DNA from: Chitinophaga agri
GTDB lineage: Bacteria; Bacteroidota; Bacteroidia; Chitinophagales; Chitinophagaceae
Direction of reading: 5' to 3'
NCBI RefSeq assembly: GCF_010093065.1
Contig: NZ_CP048113.1
Coordinates: 3,534,001 to 3,598,000, forward strand
Length of the DNA: 64,000 bases
The notes under the pieces are model-generated. The model was given only the letters and a program-made list of their open reading frames with translations, was not told the origin of the DNA and made no database searches. The translations under genes were made by a program, and so were the position numbers. Shown one piece after another: positions 35,256 through 45,588 of this stretch (position 1 is its first letter; the number at the start of each line of letters is the position of its first letter).

Positions 35256-37535
35256 TTATTTTTTACCATTGAAAGTGTAGCCAAGACCAATATTGAAAGT
35301 ACGTTTCGGTCCCGGTCTGTAAGTAGTGCTATATGTTGTTTTCTCAGCTGTAGTGGCGTAGATCGCATCCGCTGCATTACGACAGTTCACCCAGCAGTCA
35401 AACTGTTTCCAGCTGTAACCTGTGCGGAAATTCAGCAGATCATATCCGGCGTAGGTAGCAGTATTCTGCGGGTCCATGTAATAGCTACTGATATGCTGCC
35501 ATTCTCCGGCAAGGCGGAATCCTTTCAGGCAAGCCGGCTTCCAGGTAAGTTCTGTATTAGTGATCACCTTCGGCGCACCCGACATTTTATTATCCTCATA
35601 ACTCACGCCTTTTTCCACATACTGATTGAAGAAATGTTCTGCATACTGTCCGCTGCTACGAATCCATAGCGCAGGTAAGATCGCATAGCGCACATTCCAT
35701 TCAATACCTCTGTGTGTGGTATGTCCCGTGTTCCTGTTTTCATAGGAACCATCATCCAGTTTTACACTGATGATCTCATTCGTACCTTCCATATTATACA
35801 CGCCGATATCCGCATATCCCTTGTCATCTGCAAATCCGAACCAGCCACCGGCTTCATAGTTGCGGTAAGTAGCCGGTTTCAGTACAGGCACTTTTACCCC
35901 CCTGTATAACTCTGAGATATTGGGCGGCGCAAAGCCTACACTGTAATTCACGTACATACCACGATGCTGGCCGAAGTCGTATGTCAGGCCCAGCTTTGGT
36001 GTCAGCTTGTTGAAATGATTGGTTTCATCGGGAGCACCGGTGAAGGCAGAAGGGGGCAGATGATTATCAAAATCGTAATCCATCCTGTCATAACGTACTG
36101 CGGCTACAAATTTCAGATGACGCAGCAGCTCCATATCAAACTGTGCATAGGCAGCTGTGTTCAGTAAGCCAACGTTGTAGTTGGTCAATACAGAATCTGT
36201 CGTCTGGTAACTGCGGAAATAACCTGCGGCATCTTTTGTCACATCGATAAACTCCGCATAATATGTTGCCGGACTATAGTCTGCGCTTACCCCTGCAATG
36301 ATGGATGCATTTTTCCAGGAGAACTGTTTTTTATGCTGTATGATCAGGCCATAACTATTAAAACTATCATCATTGATCTCGCCTGCCGCCTTCAGCGGAT
36401 TGGACAATGTCTTCAATGCATAGAAAGGATTCTGTTCAATGGTATTGTTACGGAAGAAGCCTGTTATAGTTGTCCTGTCAGTATTATTCCACGTATGCTC
36501 CAGCGTACTTCTGTAACGCAGTGCATTTACCTTACGATAAGAGAACGTCTGGAAATTGCGGTAGTCTTTTGCGTAGAAATGTGCGCTGTCAAGTCCTCCT
36601 ACCTGGTCGGTGTAGTAGTCGGTCAGTGTCATGGAATTGATCCACTTTGTACGGTCACTGATCTGGTAATCGACTCTCCCGGTCAATGCCAGTTTATGGA
36701 AATCACTATGATCCATATAACCATTCCGCTGATCTGCATAATAACCACCTATCGAGATACCTACCTTATTAAAGGTGCTGGATGCATTGAAATCAGCCCG
36801 CTTGTATCCACGGTCACTGATCTCCACCTGTGCCCTGGCTGTTGGTTGTAAGGAAGGTGCTACAGTAATAAAATTCACCGCACCACCTACCGCCTCACTA
36901 CCATAGAGGGAAGAAGCAGGTCCTCTCACTACCTCGATATTGCGCAATGCAGCCATATTGATCTCGATCAGCGCGTTGTGATTGAAATCGCCGGTAGTAC
37001 GGATGGGAATGCCATCTTCCATGTACAGGAAAAGGCTCTTGTAACCTATTGGCTGACGGATCGCCATGGTATGTTGTTCATTACCCAGGTCGACCATGTA
37101 TACACCGCTTACCTTATTCAGCAACTGCTCAAGCGATGTTGCTTTGGTATCTCTTATCTCCTGTGTAGAGATGGTACTGATCGCGACAGGTGCATCTGTA
37201 CGTGACTGTTTATCACGGCTGGTGGTTACAATGATCTCGTTCAGACTGGCAGTGGCAGGCGTCAGTTGTATAATTGCTGATGACTGGGAAGATAAGGTCA
37301 GCCTCCGGGTTTGATAACCGACAAAAGAGACTTTCACAGAATCACCGGGATGCGCCTGCTGTAAGGCAAATCGTCCGCGTGCATCAGTCTGGCACCCTTT
37401 ATCTCCGTGGAGCAACTGCACCGTCACACCTGGCAATACTTCACCTGTCTGCGCATCGGTCACGCTGCCCTGCATCTGTGCGTGTGACTGAATAAATAAT
37501 AATACGCCCGTTATTATCAGTAATAAATGTTTCAT
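35256..37535 (-). CDS. TonB-dependent receptor with carboxypeptidase-regulatory-like N-terminal domain
   Basis: Outer-membrane active transporter, 759 residues. After a signal peptide (LLLIITGVLLFIQSHAQ) comes a CarboxypepD_reg-like domain at about 20-105 (GSVTDAQTGEVLPGVTVQLL and SFVGYQTRRLTL). The plug domain follows at about 110-225 (ATSLEQLLNKVSGVYMVDLG and VRGPASSLYGSEAVGGAVNFIT), and then a 22-strand-type barrel that ends FNIGLGYTFNGKK. It lacks a SusD partner, so it is not a typical glycan locus. The substrate is unknown; a small Cys-rich membrane protein upstream hints at a metal. Three GATSAGACAT motifs lie in the 248 bases upstream. Confidence 0.93.
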   Translation of the reverse strand: MKHLLLIITGVLLFIQSHAQMQGSVTDAQTGEVLPGVTVQLLHGDKGCQTDARGRFALQQAHPGDSVKVSFVGYQTRRLTLSSQSSAIIQLTPATASLNEIIVTTSRDKQSRTDAPVAISTISTQEIRDTKATSLEQLLNKVSGVYMVDLGNEQHTMAIRQPIGYKSLFLYMEDGIPIRTTGDFNHNALIEINMAALRNIEVVRGPASSLYGSEAVGGAVNFITVAPSLQPTARAQVEISDRGYKRADFNASSTFNKVGISIGGYYADQRNGYMDHSDFHKLALTGRVDYQISDRTKWINSMTLTDYYTDQVGGLDSAHFYAKDYRNFQTFSYRKVNALRYRSTLEHTWNNTDRTTITGFFRNNTIEQNPFYALKTLSNPLKAAGEINDDSFNSYGLIIQHKKQFSWKNASIIAGVSADYSPATYYAEFIDVTKDAAGYFRSYQTTDSVLTNYNVGLLNTAAYAQFDMELLRHLKFVAAVRYDRMDYDFDNHLPPSAFTGAPDETNHFNKLTPKLGLTYDFGQHRGMYVNYSVGFAPPNISELYRGVKVPVLKPATYRNYEAGGWFGFADDKGYADIGVYNMEGTNEIISVKLDDGSYENRNTGHTTHRGIEWNVRYAILPALWIRSSGQYAEHFFNQYVEKGVSYEDNKMSGAPKVITNTELTWKPACLKGFRLAGEWQHISSYYMDPQNTATYAGYDLLNFRTGYSWKQFDCWVNCRNAADAIYATTAEKTTYSTTYRPGPKRTFNIGLGYTFNGKK

Positions 37536-37560
37536 GATCGCAATAAGTTCCTCACCTGCT

Positions 37561-37681
37561 GATCAGACATAGCGATGCCGGGCAGCTGATGAGACATCAC
37601 CGCCGGATACGCCAGTGCCCATGATCACAGGCAATAGCTGTTGATTAGTAAATAAGAATGGAATGATAACAGATGAGACAT
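37561..37681. repeat. Three copies of a 10-base motif upstream of the TonB receptor
   Basis: GATCAGACAT at 37561-37570, GATGAGACAT at 37588-37597 and again at 37672-37681. The first two are preceded by GCT and lie 27 bases apart. They may be operator sites for the receptor gene. No riboswitch pattern was recognised here. Confidence 0.6.
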
Positions 37682-37783
37682 GTGATAGCATACAGCTATT
37701 ACATCACTCATTGTAAAGTACATCAGATAACATGCCATGACATATGGCATCCAGCATAAATAATAAAATGAACAGAGAAGCGG

Positions 37784-38146
37784 TTAAGCCTGGGGTGGGT
37801 GGAAGATGGATATTAACGGGGTATGGAGTGCAGGATCCTGATAATGTACCAAAAGATCAACAGCAGGAGCGATAGGCGCAAAGTTAAACTCCTGCAACAC
37901 GTTGATATATGACACTTCATATTTCTCTTTGGCAGTAGTACCATTCTGCTGTTGCTGCTCGTCCTGTTTAAGTTGTTTTCTCAGGTAACATTTACCATTA
38001 CAGTGCATATCAGGTTTGTCCCTGTTTTCACACAGTACGCTGGCAATGTACGCCTGATCGATCTTGTATTTCACCATAATGATCACCTGGCTGAAGTTTT
38101 GCAACAACAGCCCGCATAACACGATTATGGCGAAGAGATATCTCAC
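37784..38146 (-). CDS. Small membrane protein with conserved-looking Cys/His motif, unknown
   Basis: The protein has 120 residues from the GTG at 38146: MRYLFAIIVLCGLLLQNFSQ, a signal or membrane anchor. After it comes a short segment with C-x9-C-x3-C and an adjacent His (LCENRDKPDMHCNGKCYL), which could bind a metal or form disulphides. Next is a Gln- and Lys-rich stretch and a hydrophobic C-terminal part. A TTG six codons upstream is in frame, but a TACTTTTG promoter element lies directly before the GTG, so the GTG is preferred. It is the first gene before the TonB receptor and the sialidase-like lipoprotein on the same strand. A role in metal sensing or uptake is inference only. Confidence 0.75.
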   Translation of the reverse strand: MRYLFAIIVLCGLLLQNFSQVIIMVKYKIDQAYIASVLCENRDKPDMHCNGKCYLRKQLKQDEQQQQNGTTAKEKYEVSYINVLQEFNFAPIAPAVDLLVHYQDPALHTPLISIFHPPQA

Positions 38147-38150
38147 GCTG

Positions 38151-38158
38151 CAAAAGTA
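38151..38158 (-). promoter_or_regulatory. Predicted -7 element abutting the GTG start of the Cys-motif gene
   Basis: TACTTTTG ends 4 bases before the GTG start at 38146, which predicts a leaderless or nearly leaderless message. Confidence 0.45.
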
Positions 38159-38242
38159 GCGCAATAGTGAGGCAATTGCAAATGATATATGTCATGAGAA
38201 TTAAGAATTTGGGAATTAAGACCTGAGTTAGCCATACAACAC

Positions 38243-38273
38243 AAAGGGTCTGATCGCCATGATCAGACCCTTT
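38243..38273 (-). terminator. Terminator after sprA
   Basis: Perfect 13-base stem AAAGGGTCTGATC/GATCAGACCCTTT with a 5-base loop, 33 bases past the sprA stop. GAATTAAG-type repeats flank it. Confidence 0.8.
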
Positions 38274-38305
38274 CTATATTCAGACTCATTTATTCCTAAT
38301 TTCCC

Positions 38306-41300
38306 TTACTGTGCGAGCATGAATCTCAACGTCAGTCCTCCTCTTGTATTTGTGATCGGATACGCTGTTGAAATAACCGGTATCGTCTGGCGGCGGTCGT
38401 AGAAGAAACGCAGGTTTAAACGATTATTCACTACGTAGTCGATGGATGGAGAGATACCGATCACCTTCTGACCACTGGTAGGTATGACCAGATCAGCATC
38501 CAGTCGGTTGTTCACCGTCCGGTCATCACGGAAGCTCATATCCAGCCGGAAGTTCATATCATTCTGTACCTTCTTGCCATCTTTCTCCTGGCCGAGGAAT
38601 GCAAACTTCACATTACGCAGGCGGTAGCTACCACCCAGTGTCAGCTCGGTAGAGCGGAGCTCAGTCAGCTGGTAGTCGATCAGGCTAAGACTTAATGAAC
38701 GGCTCTTCTTGAATTCCACACGCAGGTTAAGGCTGCTCACGAACGTTACATCTATACCCAGTAACGGTGCAAACTGTTCCGTCATAGTGATGTTCGGGAT
38801 CAGGAAGTAAGGGATGTAGTTACCAGATACGGTATCCACAAATCCCGGATAACCTGCCAGACGCGGATCCTCGTACAGCAGTGCAGAGTTATAGGAACTC
38901 ATACTCAGCGTACCGACATAAGCATGTGTCAGTGATACATTGGTGAAGAGCGATTTGAAAGGTTCCAGTTTTGTCAGACCATTATAAGCCACACGCCAGT
39001 TCGGGCGAGGTATATAGTTACTGAACGGATTGCTACGGACATTTGACAGGCCTGCACTTCTCAGTAATCCGATCTTCGAAGGATCTTTACCTGTATATGC
39101 TGCTAGGAATGCCGGCACGAGTACATCCTGTGCATAACGGCCGTAACCATAAGCATATAAAGGATCTTTCGGGTTACGGTCAAAGCCGGCATTATAAGGG
39201 TTTGCTCCACCCAGACGGTCTGATATGGTCAGACGGTACCGCTGGAAGTCGTTAAATGTCTTTGTCGAACCAGTTATTTTATCAATACCACCGAACAGCG
39301 TTTTCACTGCCATATAAGAGATCTCAAATCCACCGGCATCATACGGACTTAAATGCTGGTAACCGGAATCACCGAGGTTCTTGAATAACTCTGTATGCGT
39401 CTTGCTGAATGATTTGGTCATGCTCAGGTCAATACGCAGGTCATTGGCAGGCTCCAGTTGCGCCTGTATCTGCCAGCGCTGCGTGAACTGTTGCTGGTAT
39501 TGAATATTGAATAATGTGTCTGGTGTGATCAGGCCTTTCTTCGCAAAGTTGTCCAGCCACGCTTTATCGGGTTGTTTACCAAACACGAATGGCACACCTG
39601 GCTGCCAGCTGGCCCAGTTCATACCCAGCACCTTGGTACTATCGATATAACCTGGTAAGCGGGTATTACCATTTTCAGAGTAATCCAGACTGACACGTTT
39701 CAGGGCGAGTAATGGTTTCATCACTGCTTTCAGTATTGGCGATACCTCTACTGATTTTTCCTGTTTGACTGGTTGCTTATTAGGTCCTGTACCGGGTCGG
39801 TTATTATTATTCTGCTGCGGTCGTTTCTTCTGCTGCGTACCAGTGATGGCTCGCAGGAAGGCCGATTTACTATATAATTCCGAGAACTTGAACTCCGCCA
39901 TAACGGTTTTCTGGTTGGAGTTCTCTATTGCATTACCCAGATATCTGGCCAGGAGGGAAGCACCTGTCCAGCGGTAGTCTGTTGAATAACCGATCGCGAT
40001 GCTTGTCCAGCTAAGCGCAGGTATTTTAGAGGTAGGTAATGTATAGGTCACATTCGCCGTATGATAGTAGTTGGTCGTTCTGCCCAGTTTAAAGAAGTTA
40101 TTCCACAAACTGTCTTTCTTCTCTTTCGAATTGATACGCCCCTGTGGCTCATCAATACGTGCGTTATTCACCGCGTTAAAGTCGATTGTCAGACTACGGG
40201 AGAGATCCCACTTCAGACCGTAGTACCTGTCGAAGGTGAAGTACTTGTTGTAGGTCTCCGGTAACTTATAATTAGAATCATCACCACCAACATTACGGAT
40301 ACGGGTAGCACCGAACTGACGGGTCACGTCTACCCGGAAGCTGATGAGGGATGGTATATAGTTAAAGTTAAAGTCACGGATCAGGTCCAGCCATGGCGTC
40401 TTCGCCTTGAACAGCTTTTTGAACGGTGTTATGAACTTACTCTGTCCGGTGAAGGTATAGCCCAGACCACCTCTGTGTTTGGTCAGTTCATCACTTTCAA
40501 TGATCGGGTTATGGCTGGTAGTCTGTGTAAAGGAATAGCTGATATCAAAGTTTTCGATATCCCACAACCGGTTACGTTTTCTATTCATATTCAGACGACG
40601 CACGTTTGTGAAGTTCAGACTCTTGATAGCCGTAAAATCCTGTGCAGCCTTGCGGATTGAGTCACGTTCATAATCACTGCGCGCCATTCTGAGTTTATCT
40701 TTCAGTTTGATGTCCAGGTCATACGGATCGTATTCCGGAGAGCTGACAGCTCTTGAATAACCGGCATATACCGGGATGGAGAGGCTGGCTTTCTTCGGCA
40801 GGAGTTTACCCAGGTCGAGGTTCGCTGCTGCATCATATTGCAGGTAGTTGTCACGGAAACGTTCATTTACACGCTGGTCAAGATTACCGAAACCAGCAGT
40901 GTGCATATTACCCGATACACTGATCGTACCCAGGTCAGCCAGTTGAACGTCCACACGGCCCATACCGGCATAACCACCTTTTTCATCCAGACCGGAGAGA
41001 CGCAATTCGTTGAACCAAACCTCACCACATCTTTGGAGACCGTCATCTTTCGGGTTTGTCACACCGAGCATGATCGTTCTCACATCACCCAGGTTCGGGT
41101 TACCTACTACGCTCATATAGTTACCCAGTTCATCAGGAACAGTATATGGCAGTAATGGGGAACAGGTATCACACTGGTTACGCTGTAGTTTCAGATTGGT
41201 CAGTTTGCTCATCAACAGGTTCACATCATTCTTTTCCGGCCATACTTCCATTGGCTGGTTATGGTTCCACTCTGTTACTTTCAGTGGGATCTGATATTCG

Positions 41301-44300
41301 TAGTAGTTTTCTACGAAGTCGCTACCCATACGGATCACCGCACGCAGTTGTCCGTCTTTCAGAGAGTTCGGATCATTAGAAGGCTCAGCGTGCAGGTACA
41401 TCTGAATCGTTTTGTACTGACGCAGGTCCATGTTCAGGTTTTTGGTTACACCACGGGTGTCACCATCGGCGAGATCGCACACCTGGATGGACATCGCCTG
41501 TTCGTTCAGCTGCAGTACGGTACTGTTGGTGCTGAGCGTGTTCTGACGTACCACGCCCGGAGGCAGTACGTAGTTGACAGGTTTACGGGTAGAGTTTTCT
41601 TCAATGTTAACTGCTGAGGTATTGAAGAGGGTATTATCATCATTCGGAACAGGGTCGCCTGCCTGCAGTTTATAATTATACTGACGCCACTGGTTACGGA
41701 TGAGTTGCAGTTTACCGAAACGTACTACGATCGAATCTTCAAATCCTGTCAGGAACATACGCATGAAACGGATGGACTTGAAGTCTGGGATATTACCTAC
41801 TTTCTTGTCGAAGTTGTTGATCGGAATTTTGAACTGATACCAGTTTTCCAGTCTGCTCTGACCATTCGCCAGTAAGATATTCCTGGTCACTTTATCCACA
41901 ATGTAGTTGGTACCTACACCCATTTTCGGACGGAGGTTCACACGGTACTGGAAGTATTCTTCGGTTTCGTTGAGTGTGTTGTCCCTGTTCAGGTCTTCAG
42001 ACTCGGGTATGTTGGTAGCTGCAGAAGAGTAAATGCTGTTACCGGTAGATACAGGTGAGTTACCTTCCGGATTACTGAAATGCTTATAACGTGAAAGGAT
42101 GTCTATTCCCTTGTGGTCATAATCGGCATTCCTGTAATGCTTATAGTCATCGTTAGAAGGGTCTCTGGCTGCATCTTTATAAACGTCAGAGTTAATACCG
42201 AAGTTAGCCGCCAGTCTGTCCAGGTAAGACCTGCGGAAATTTACCTCATCACCACTCTGCAAACCATCATATCCCACGTCCTGATAACGGCGGATCTCAG
42301 GGTCATTGTCAAATGCCTGTGTGATCTGCTGCTGGAATTTAGGGATACGGCCCCAGATAGAAGAGTCAGTCTTATTTAGTTCGGTAGTTGGATTTGGTAA
42401 ACCGTTCTCGAAGAACTTACGGGAGTCTTTCAGGATATCCTCAGACACGTTACCCAGGTTGAAATACAGTTGACCACCAGGATTCGTAGAATCGACAATG
42501 AAAGGGTCCTGGATCCAGAACTCGATGAACTCCACGTTCTGGGTCTGGAAGTCACTGTTATCGATCGCACGCATGATACCCGCCCATTTCTTTCTTGGAT
42601 TCAGCAGTTTTCCGGCGGCAGTAATACTGTCTCTGCCAGCCGTAAAGTTATATGGACCTCTGTCCTGCGGATAATATGCCAGGTCAAGGGTACTCAGCTG
42701 GCTCTGTCCGAAGTCGGTAGAACGATTTGGGAAGATCTCCTGCTGATACACCAAACGGGTACGGGGGTCAGACTGCATTTCCCCATCAATCCCTTCCGGT
42801 AACGCAGGCGATTTTGGTATCTGCAAAGTCGGTTCTATAATATACCAGGCCAGTTTTGCCCTGTTGGCCCCATAGCTCAGCTGATCGTTACGGTCAGCCT
42901 CAGGGAAGAGGATAGTGCCGGCACTGTCAGACGCATCTTTCGGCGTAGAAGCCAATGCCCAGGCAGTAGCCGGGAACTTCAGGTCGTAACCACTCTGAGA
43001 ACCTTCAAAGTCATCGATGAAGATCTGTCCCTGGTTGCTACCCGCTGCATTCACCAGTTTACTATGCCCGGGGAATAACTTGGCCACCTCACCGGTGAAC
43101 ATGATATTGGAAGGCGTATTACTCTGGAAGTTAGGCAGTTTATTCAGGAAGCGGGTCAGTCCTTTCCACTGTGAGTTATAGTTTACGTCGAAGCCTACCA
43201 CCGTGTTCTTGATCGGGTCTTCGCCATAGTTCACTTTTTGGTAGTAAGGTCTTTCACTCATTCTGGCGATCGTCGATCCAAGGGTCAGGTTATCATTGAC
43301 CACATAGTCAAAGCGGGTACCGAAGTAGTTCCGCACCTGGGTACCAAATGCGGCATTGTTCTCAAACTGCACGTTGATAGCGACACCTGAGTTGAGGATA
43401 CCTGCGTTGATGATCTTGATACGACCCAGATTATAATCAATAATGTAATCTACATTCTCACGCAGTTGCTGGCCACCGGCAGTTACTGTTACAGATCCCG
43501 GCGGAATGTTATAACCACCGAGTGTGATTTCGGAAGAGTTACTTGATTTATAGGAGCCTTTTACGATATACCTGTTCAGCTGCGGGAACTGTTGTGCTAC
43601 CACTTTGATGGAATCATACAGTACCTTATACATATACTGTCGTTCCAGGGCGGCATTTCCACCGAAGGCTTTCTGAATACCCTGGGCGAATGGTTCCAGT
43701 ACGGGGAACATGATCCTACCCGTCTGTGAGTTGATCGTATAGCCTTCCACATAGTCAAACACACCATCCGGCTGCGGGTCATTCTGGTTATTCAGTCTGT
43801 CCAGGTTAAGGATGGATATCAGTGGAGCACCTTCCCATACCCCCTGTGCATCCGGCAAATAACGTTTATCACTTGGCGCACGGGAATCTGTACCAGGATC
43901 TTTATAATATACGTCCAGTTTAAAGTCGGCCCTGTTGATCTGATAAGCGCCTGTAGAATAGACGTTTTTCATCATCAGGTCCCAGATAGGGAGGTTTGGA
44001 CGGGCGGAAGTAGCTTTCAGCATTTTGAGGAACAGGATACGCTGGTTAGCGCTGTTGTTCTGATCTGGCGGAACATCCTGAGAGAACTCACCCACCTGGT
44101 ATACACGACCATTGTAGGTATACTGGTAGGCAATAGCTAAAACTTCATCTGCCTGTAGCTGCTGGTTCAGGGAGATGAAGCCGAGTTGTCTGTTGATCGT
44201 ATATTCAGTGGAATCCAGTTTTCTGGCAAACGTCTTTTCGTATTCCTGTACGGCCTGTAGGCCGAGGCTCTGCAGGCGGCTGACCACCGTTCCCGTATAT

Positions 44301-45550
44301 CGGCTCATGGGGTCAGAAATAATTTTAGCGTAGAGATCGTTCAGCTTGTTATCAGTAAGCCTGGAGTTAGACAATACATTAATGGAGGTATTATAGGGAG
44401 CGTATTCACCAAGGTCCATCAAACCGACGATATCCCTGGTATTGGTGGTGGCGCCTGTCTTGTTGGTCACCCACACCTCGATACGGTTCACATAGGCAAG
44501 GGAGCGTATCACCGGCAGGTTGCTCATTGCGTAGTTAAAGGTATCGCGGAAGAACTGCCCCATGAGGAAGTGACGGTTATCTTCATACTCGTCAGCCTTG
44601 AGGTTGAAGTCCTGTACCTGGGTACCGCCCTTGATCATCATATTCTGTTTCTGCGACTTCTGGTTAGATAGTACGCTGGTAACGGTCAGACGGCCAAACT
44701 GCAGCTGGGTCTTGATACCGAACAGGGATTGTACCCCCGAGATGAGCGAGCTACGTAGGGGGAAGCTCACGTTACCGGCTTCTATCTTTTTAATGATCTC
44801 ATCATCATAGCCGGTATATTCCAGTTTGATCTGGTTTTCGAAGTCGAAGGTGGACTGGGTGTTATAGTTAGTGATCAGTTTCAGTTTGTCCCCTATCTTA
44901 CCGGTCAGGTTCATATTGATATTCATATCAAATGCGAAACCTCCCGTTTTACGGGCCTGTTCTGTCAGCACGGGGTTTTTGATATTCTGCCCTTCATAAC
45001 CGAAGGTCAGTTCCAGGCTACCCTGGGGCTTGATATCCACCTTGTTACCACCGAATATCCTGTCAAACAGTTTACTGCCTTTATACAGGTCAGGACCGTT
45101 TCCTTTCTGGTTAAGCGATCCGAGGGTACTGGCACGTTTCATCCAGTAATCCTGTTCGCTTTTGGCAGACTGGATCTTATAATACTCATCGAAGCTGAGG
45201 TAGGTAGGATTACGGTAGTAGTGGTCGCCTATCTTTTCTGTTACTGTGTATTGTTTTGTTACCGGGTCATAATCAACAGTACGGGATATACCAGCAGGAT
45301 CCTTCAAATCTATCTGATTCTTAACGGGATCGGTCATACTGGTCCCATGCCTGTCCCGGATAGGGTACTTTAAGGTATCCTTCTTTACGGTATCAGGAGC
45401 AGGAGGTATGGTATAATTTTTGTTTGGTTGCCAGTATCTGTTAGTATAGTTGTTATTATAACCCGAACGATTCCTTGCCGCAGTGTCGAAAATAAACAAT
45501 GAAACAACTCCTATTACTGCAATAGCACCATAATATGTCTTCCTTGACAA
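38306..45550 (-). CDS. sprA: SprA (Sov): outer-membrane translocon of the type IX secretion system
   Basis: Forms the very large outer-membrane barrel through which type IX cargo leaves the cell; it is also needed for gliding in motile relatives. At 2414 residues it has the size expected for SprA. The N-terminus has one hydrophobic export signal (YYGAIAVIGVVSLFIF). Characteristic stretches include GSLELTFGYEGQNIKNP near residue 180, FIDDFEGSQSGYDLKFPATAWALAS near 860 (written here only as the motif FIDDFEGSQ), many amphipathic strands, and a C-terminal GGLTLRFMLAQ. No ATG exists near the 5' end; a TTG at 45550 gives MSRKTYYGAI and is the best start. It follows ruvA after 38 bases. Secreted type B proteins at 28-33 kb are likely clients. 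Confidence 0.95.
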   Translation of the reverse strand: MSRKTYYGAIAVIGVVSLFIFDTAARNRSGYNNNYTNRYWQPNKNYTIPPAPDTVKKDTLKYPIRDRHGTSMTDPVKNQIDLKDPAGISRTVDYDPVTKQYTVTEKIGDHYYRNPTYLSFDEYYKIQSAKSEQDYWMKRASTLGSLNQKGNGPDLYKGSKLFDRIFGGNKVDIKPQGSLELTFGYEGQNIKNPVLTEQARKTGGFAFDMNINMNLTGKIGDKLKLITNYNTQSTFDFENQIKLEYTGYDDEIIKKIEAGNVSFPLRSSLISGVQSLFGIKTQLQFGRLTVTSVLSNQKSQKQNMMIKGGTQVQDFNLKADEYEDNRHFLMGQFFRDTFNYAMSNLPVIRSLAYVNRIEVWVTNKTGATTNTRDIVGLMDLGEYAPYNTSINVLSNSRLTDNKLNDLYAKIISDPMSRYTGTVVSRLQSLGLQAVQEYEKTFARKLDSTEYTINRQLGFISLNQQLQADEVLAIAYQYTYNGRVYQVGEFSQDVPPDQNNSANQRILFLKMLKATSARPNLPIWDLMMKNVYSTGAYQINRADFKLDVYYKDPGTDSRAPSDKRYLPDAQGVWEGAPLISILNLDRLNNQNDPQPDGVFDYVEGYTINSQTGRIMFPVLEPFAQGIQKAFGGNAALERQYMYKVLYDSIKVVAQQFPQLNRYIVKGSYKSSNSSEITLGGYNIPPGSVTVTAGGQQLRENVDYIIDYNLGRIKIINAGILNSGVAINVQFENNAAFGTQVRNYFGTRFDYVVNDNLTLGSTIARMSERPYYQKVNYGEDPIKNTVVGFDVNYNSQWKGLTRFLNKLPNFQSNTPSNIMFTGEVAKLFPGHSKLVNAAGSNQGQIFIDDFEGSQSGYDLKFPATAWALASTPKDASDSAGTILFPEADRNDQLSYGANRAKLAWYIIEPTLQIPKSPALPEGIDGEMQSDPRTRLVYQQEIFPNRSTDFGQSQLSTLDLAYYPQDRGPYNFTAGRDSITAAGKLLNPRKKWAGIMRAIDNSDFQTQNVEFIEFWIQDPFIVDSTNPGGQLYFNLGNVSEDILKDSRKFFENGLPNPTTELNKTDSSIWGRIPKFQQQITQAFDNDPEIRRYQDVGYDGLQSGDEVNFRRSYLDRLAANFGINSDVYKDAARDPSNDDYKHYRNADYDHKGIDILSRYKHFSNPEGNSPVSTGNSIYSSAATNIPESEDLNRDNTLNETEEYFQYRVNLRPKMGVGTNYIVDKVTRNILLANGQSRLENWYQFKIPINNFDKKVGNIPDFKSIRFMRMFLTGFEDSIVVRFGKLQLIRNQWRQYNYKLQAGDPVPNDDNTLFNTSAVNIEENSTRKPVNYVLPPGVVRQNTLSTNSTVLQLNEQAMSIQVCDLADGDTRGVTKNLNMDLRQYKTIQMYLHAEPSNDPNSLKDGQLRAVIRMGSDFVENYYEYQIPLKVTEWNHNQPMEVWPEKNDVNLLMSKLTNLKLQRNQCDTCSPLLPYTVPDELGNYMSVVGNPNLGDVRTIMLGVTNPKDDGLQRCGEVWFNELRLSGLDEKGGYAGMGRVDVQLADLGTISVSGNMHTAGFGNLDQRVNERFRDNYLQYDAAANLDLGKLLPKKASLSIPVYAGYSRAVSSPEYDPYDLDIKLKDKLRMARSDYERDSIRKAAQDFTAIKSLNFTNVRRLNMNRKRNRLWDIENFDISYSFTQTTSHNPIIESDELTKHRGGLGYTFTGQSKFITPFKKLFKAKTPWLDLIRDFNFNYIPSLISFRVDVTRQFGATRIRNVGGDDSNYKLPETYNKYFTFDRYYGLKWDLSRSLTIDFNAVNNARIDEPQGRINSKEKKDSLWNNFFKLGRTTNYYHTANVTYTLPTSKIPALSWTSIAIGYSTDYRWTGASLLARYLGNAIENSNQKTVMAEFKFSELYSKSAFLRAITGTQQKKRPQQNNNNRPGTGPNKQPVKQEKSVEVSPILKAVMKPLLALKRVSLDYSENGNTRLPGYIDSTKVLGMNWASWQPGVPFVFGKQPDKAWLDNFAKKGLITPDTLFNIQYQQQFTQRWQIQAQLEPANDLRIDLSMTKSFSKTHTELFKNLGDSGYQHLSPYDAGGFEISYMAVKTLFGGIDKITGSTKTFNDFQRYRLTISDRLGGANPYNAGFDRNPKDPLYAYGYGRYAQDVLVPAFLAAYTGKDPSKIGLLRSAGLSNVRSNPFSNYIPRPNWRVAYNGLTKLEPFKSLFTNVSLTHAYVGTLSMSSYNSALLYEDPRLAGYPGFVDTVSGNYIPYFLIPNITMTEQFAPLLGIDVTFVSSLNLRVEFKKSRSLSLSLIDYQLTELRSTELTLGGSYRLRNVKFAFLGQEKDGKKVQNDMNFRLDMSFRDDRTVNNRLDADLVIPTSGQKVIGISPSIDYVVNNRLNLRFFYDRRQTIPVISTAYPITNTRGGLTLRFMLAQ

Positions 45551-45588
45551 GAGAAATAGGTTTTTATAGAGGTCAGGGTAATAAATGT

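Noticed and set aside
37536..37783. Cobalamin or thiamine riboswitch upstream of the TonB receptor
   Set aside because: I looked for the B12 box and for the TPP core motifs on the minus strand and found no convincing match.
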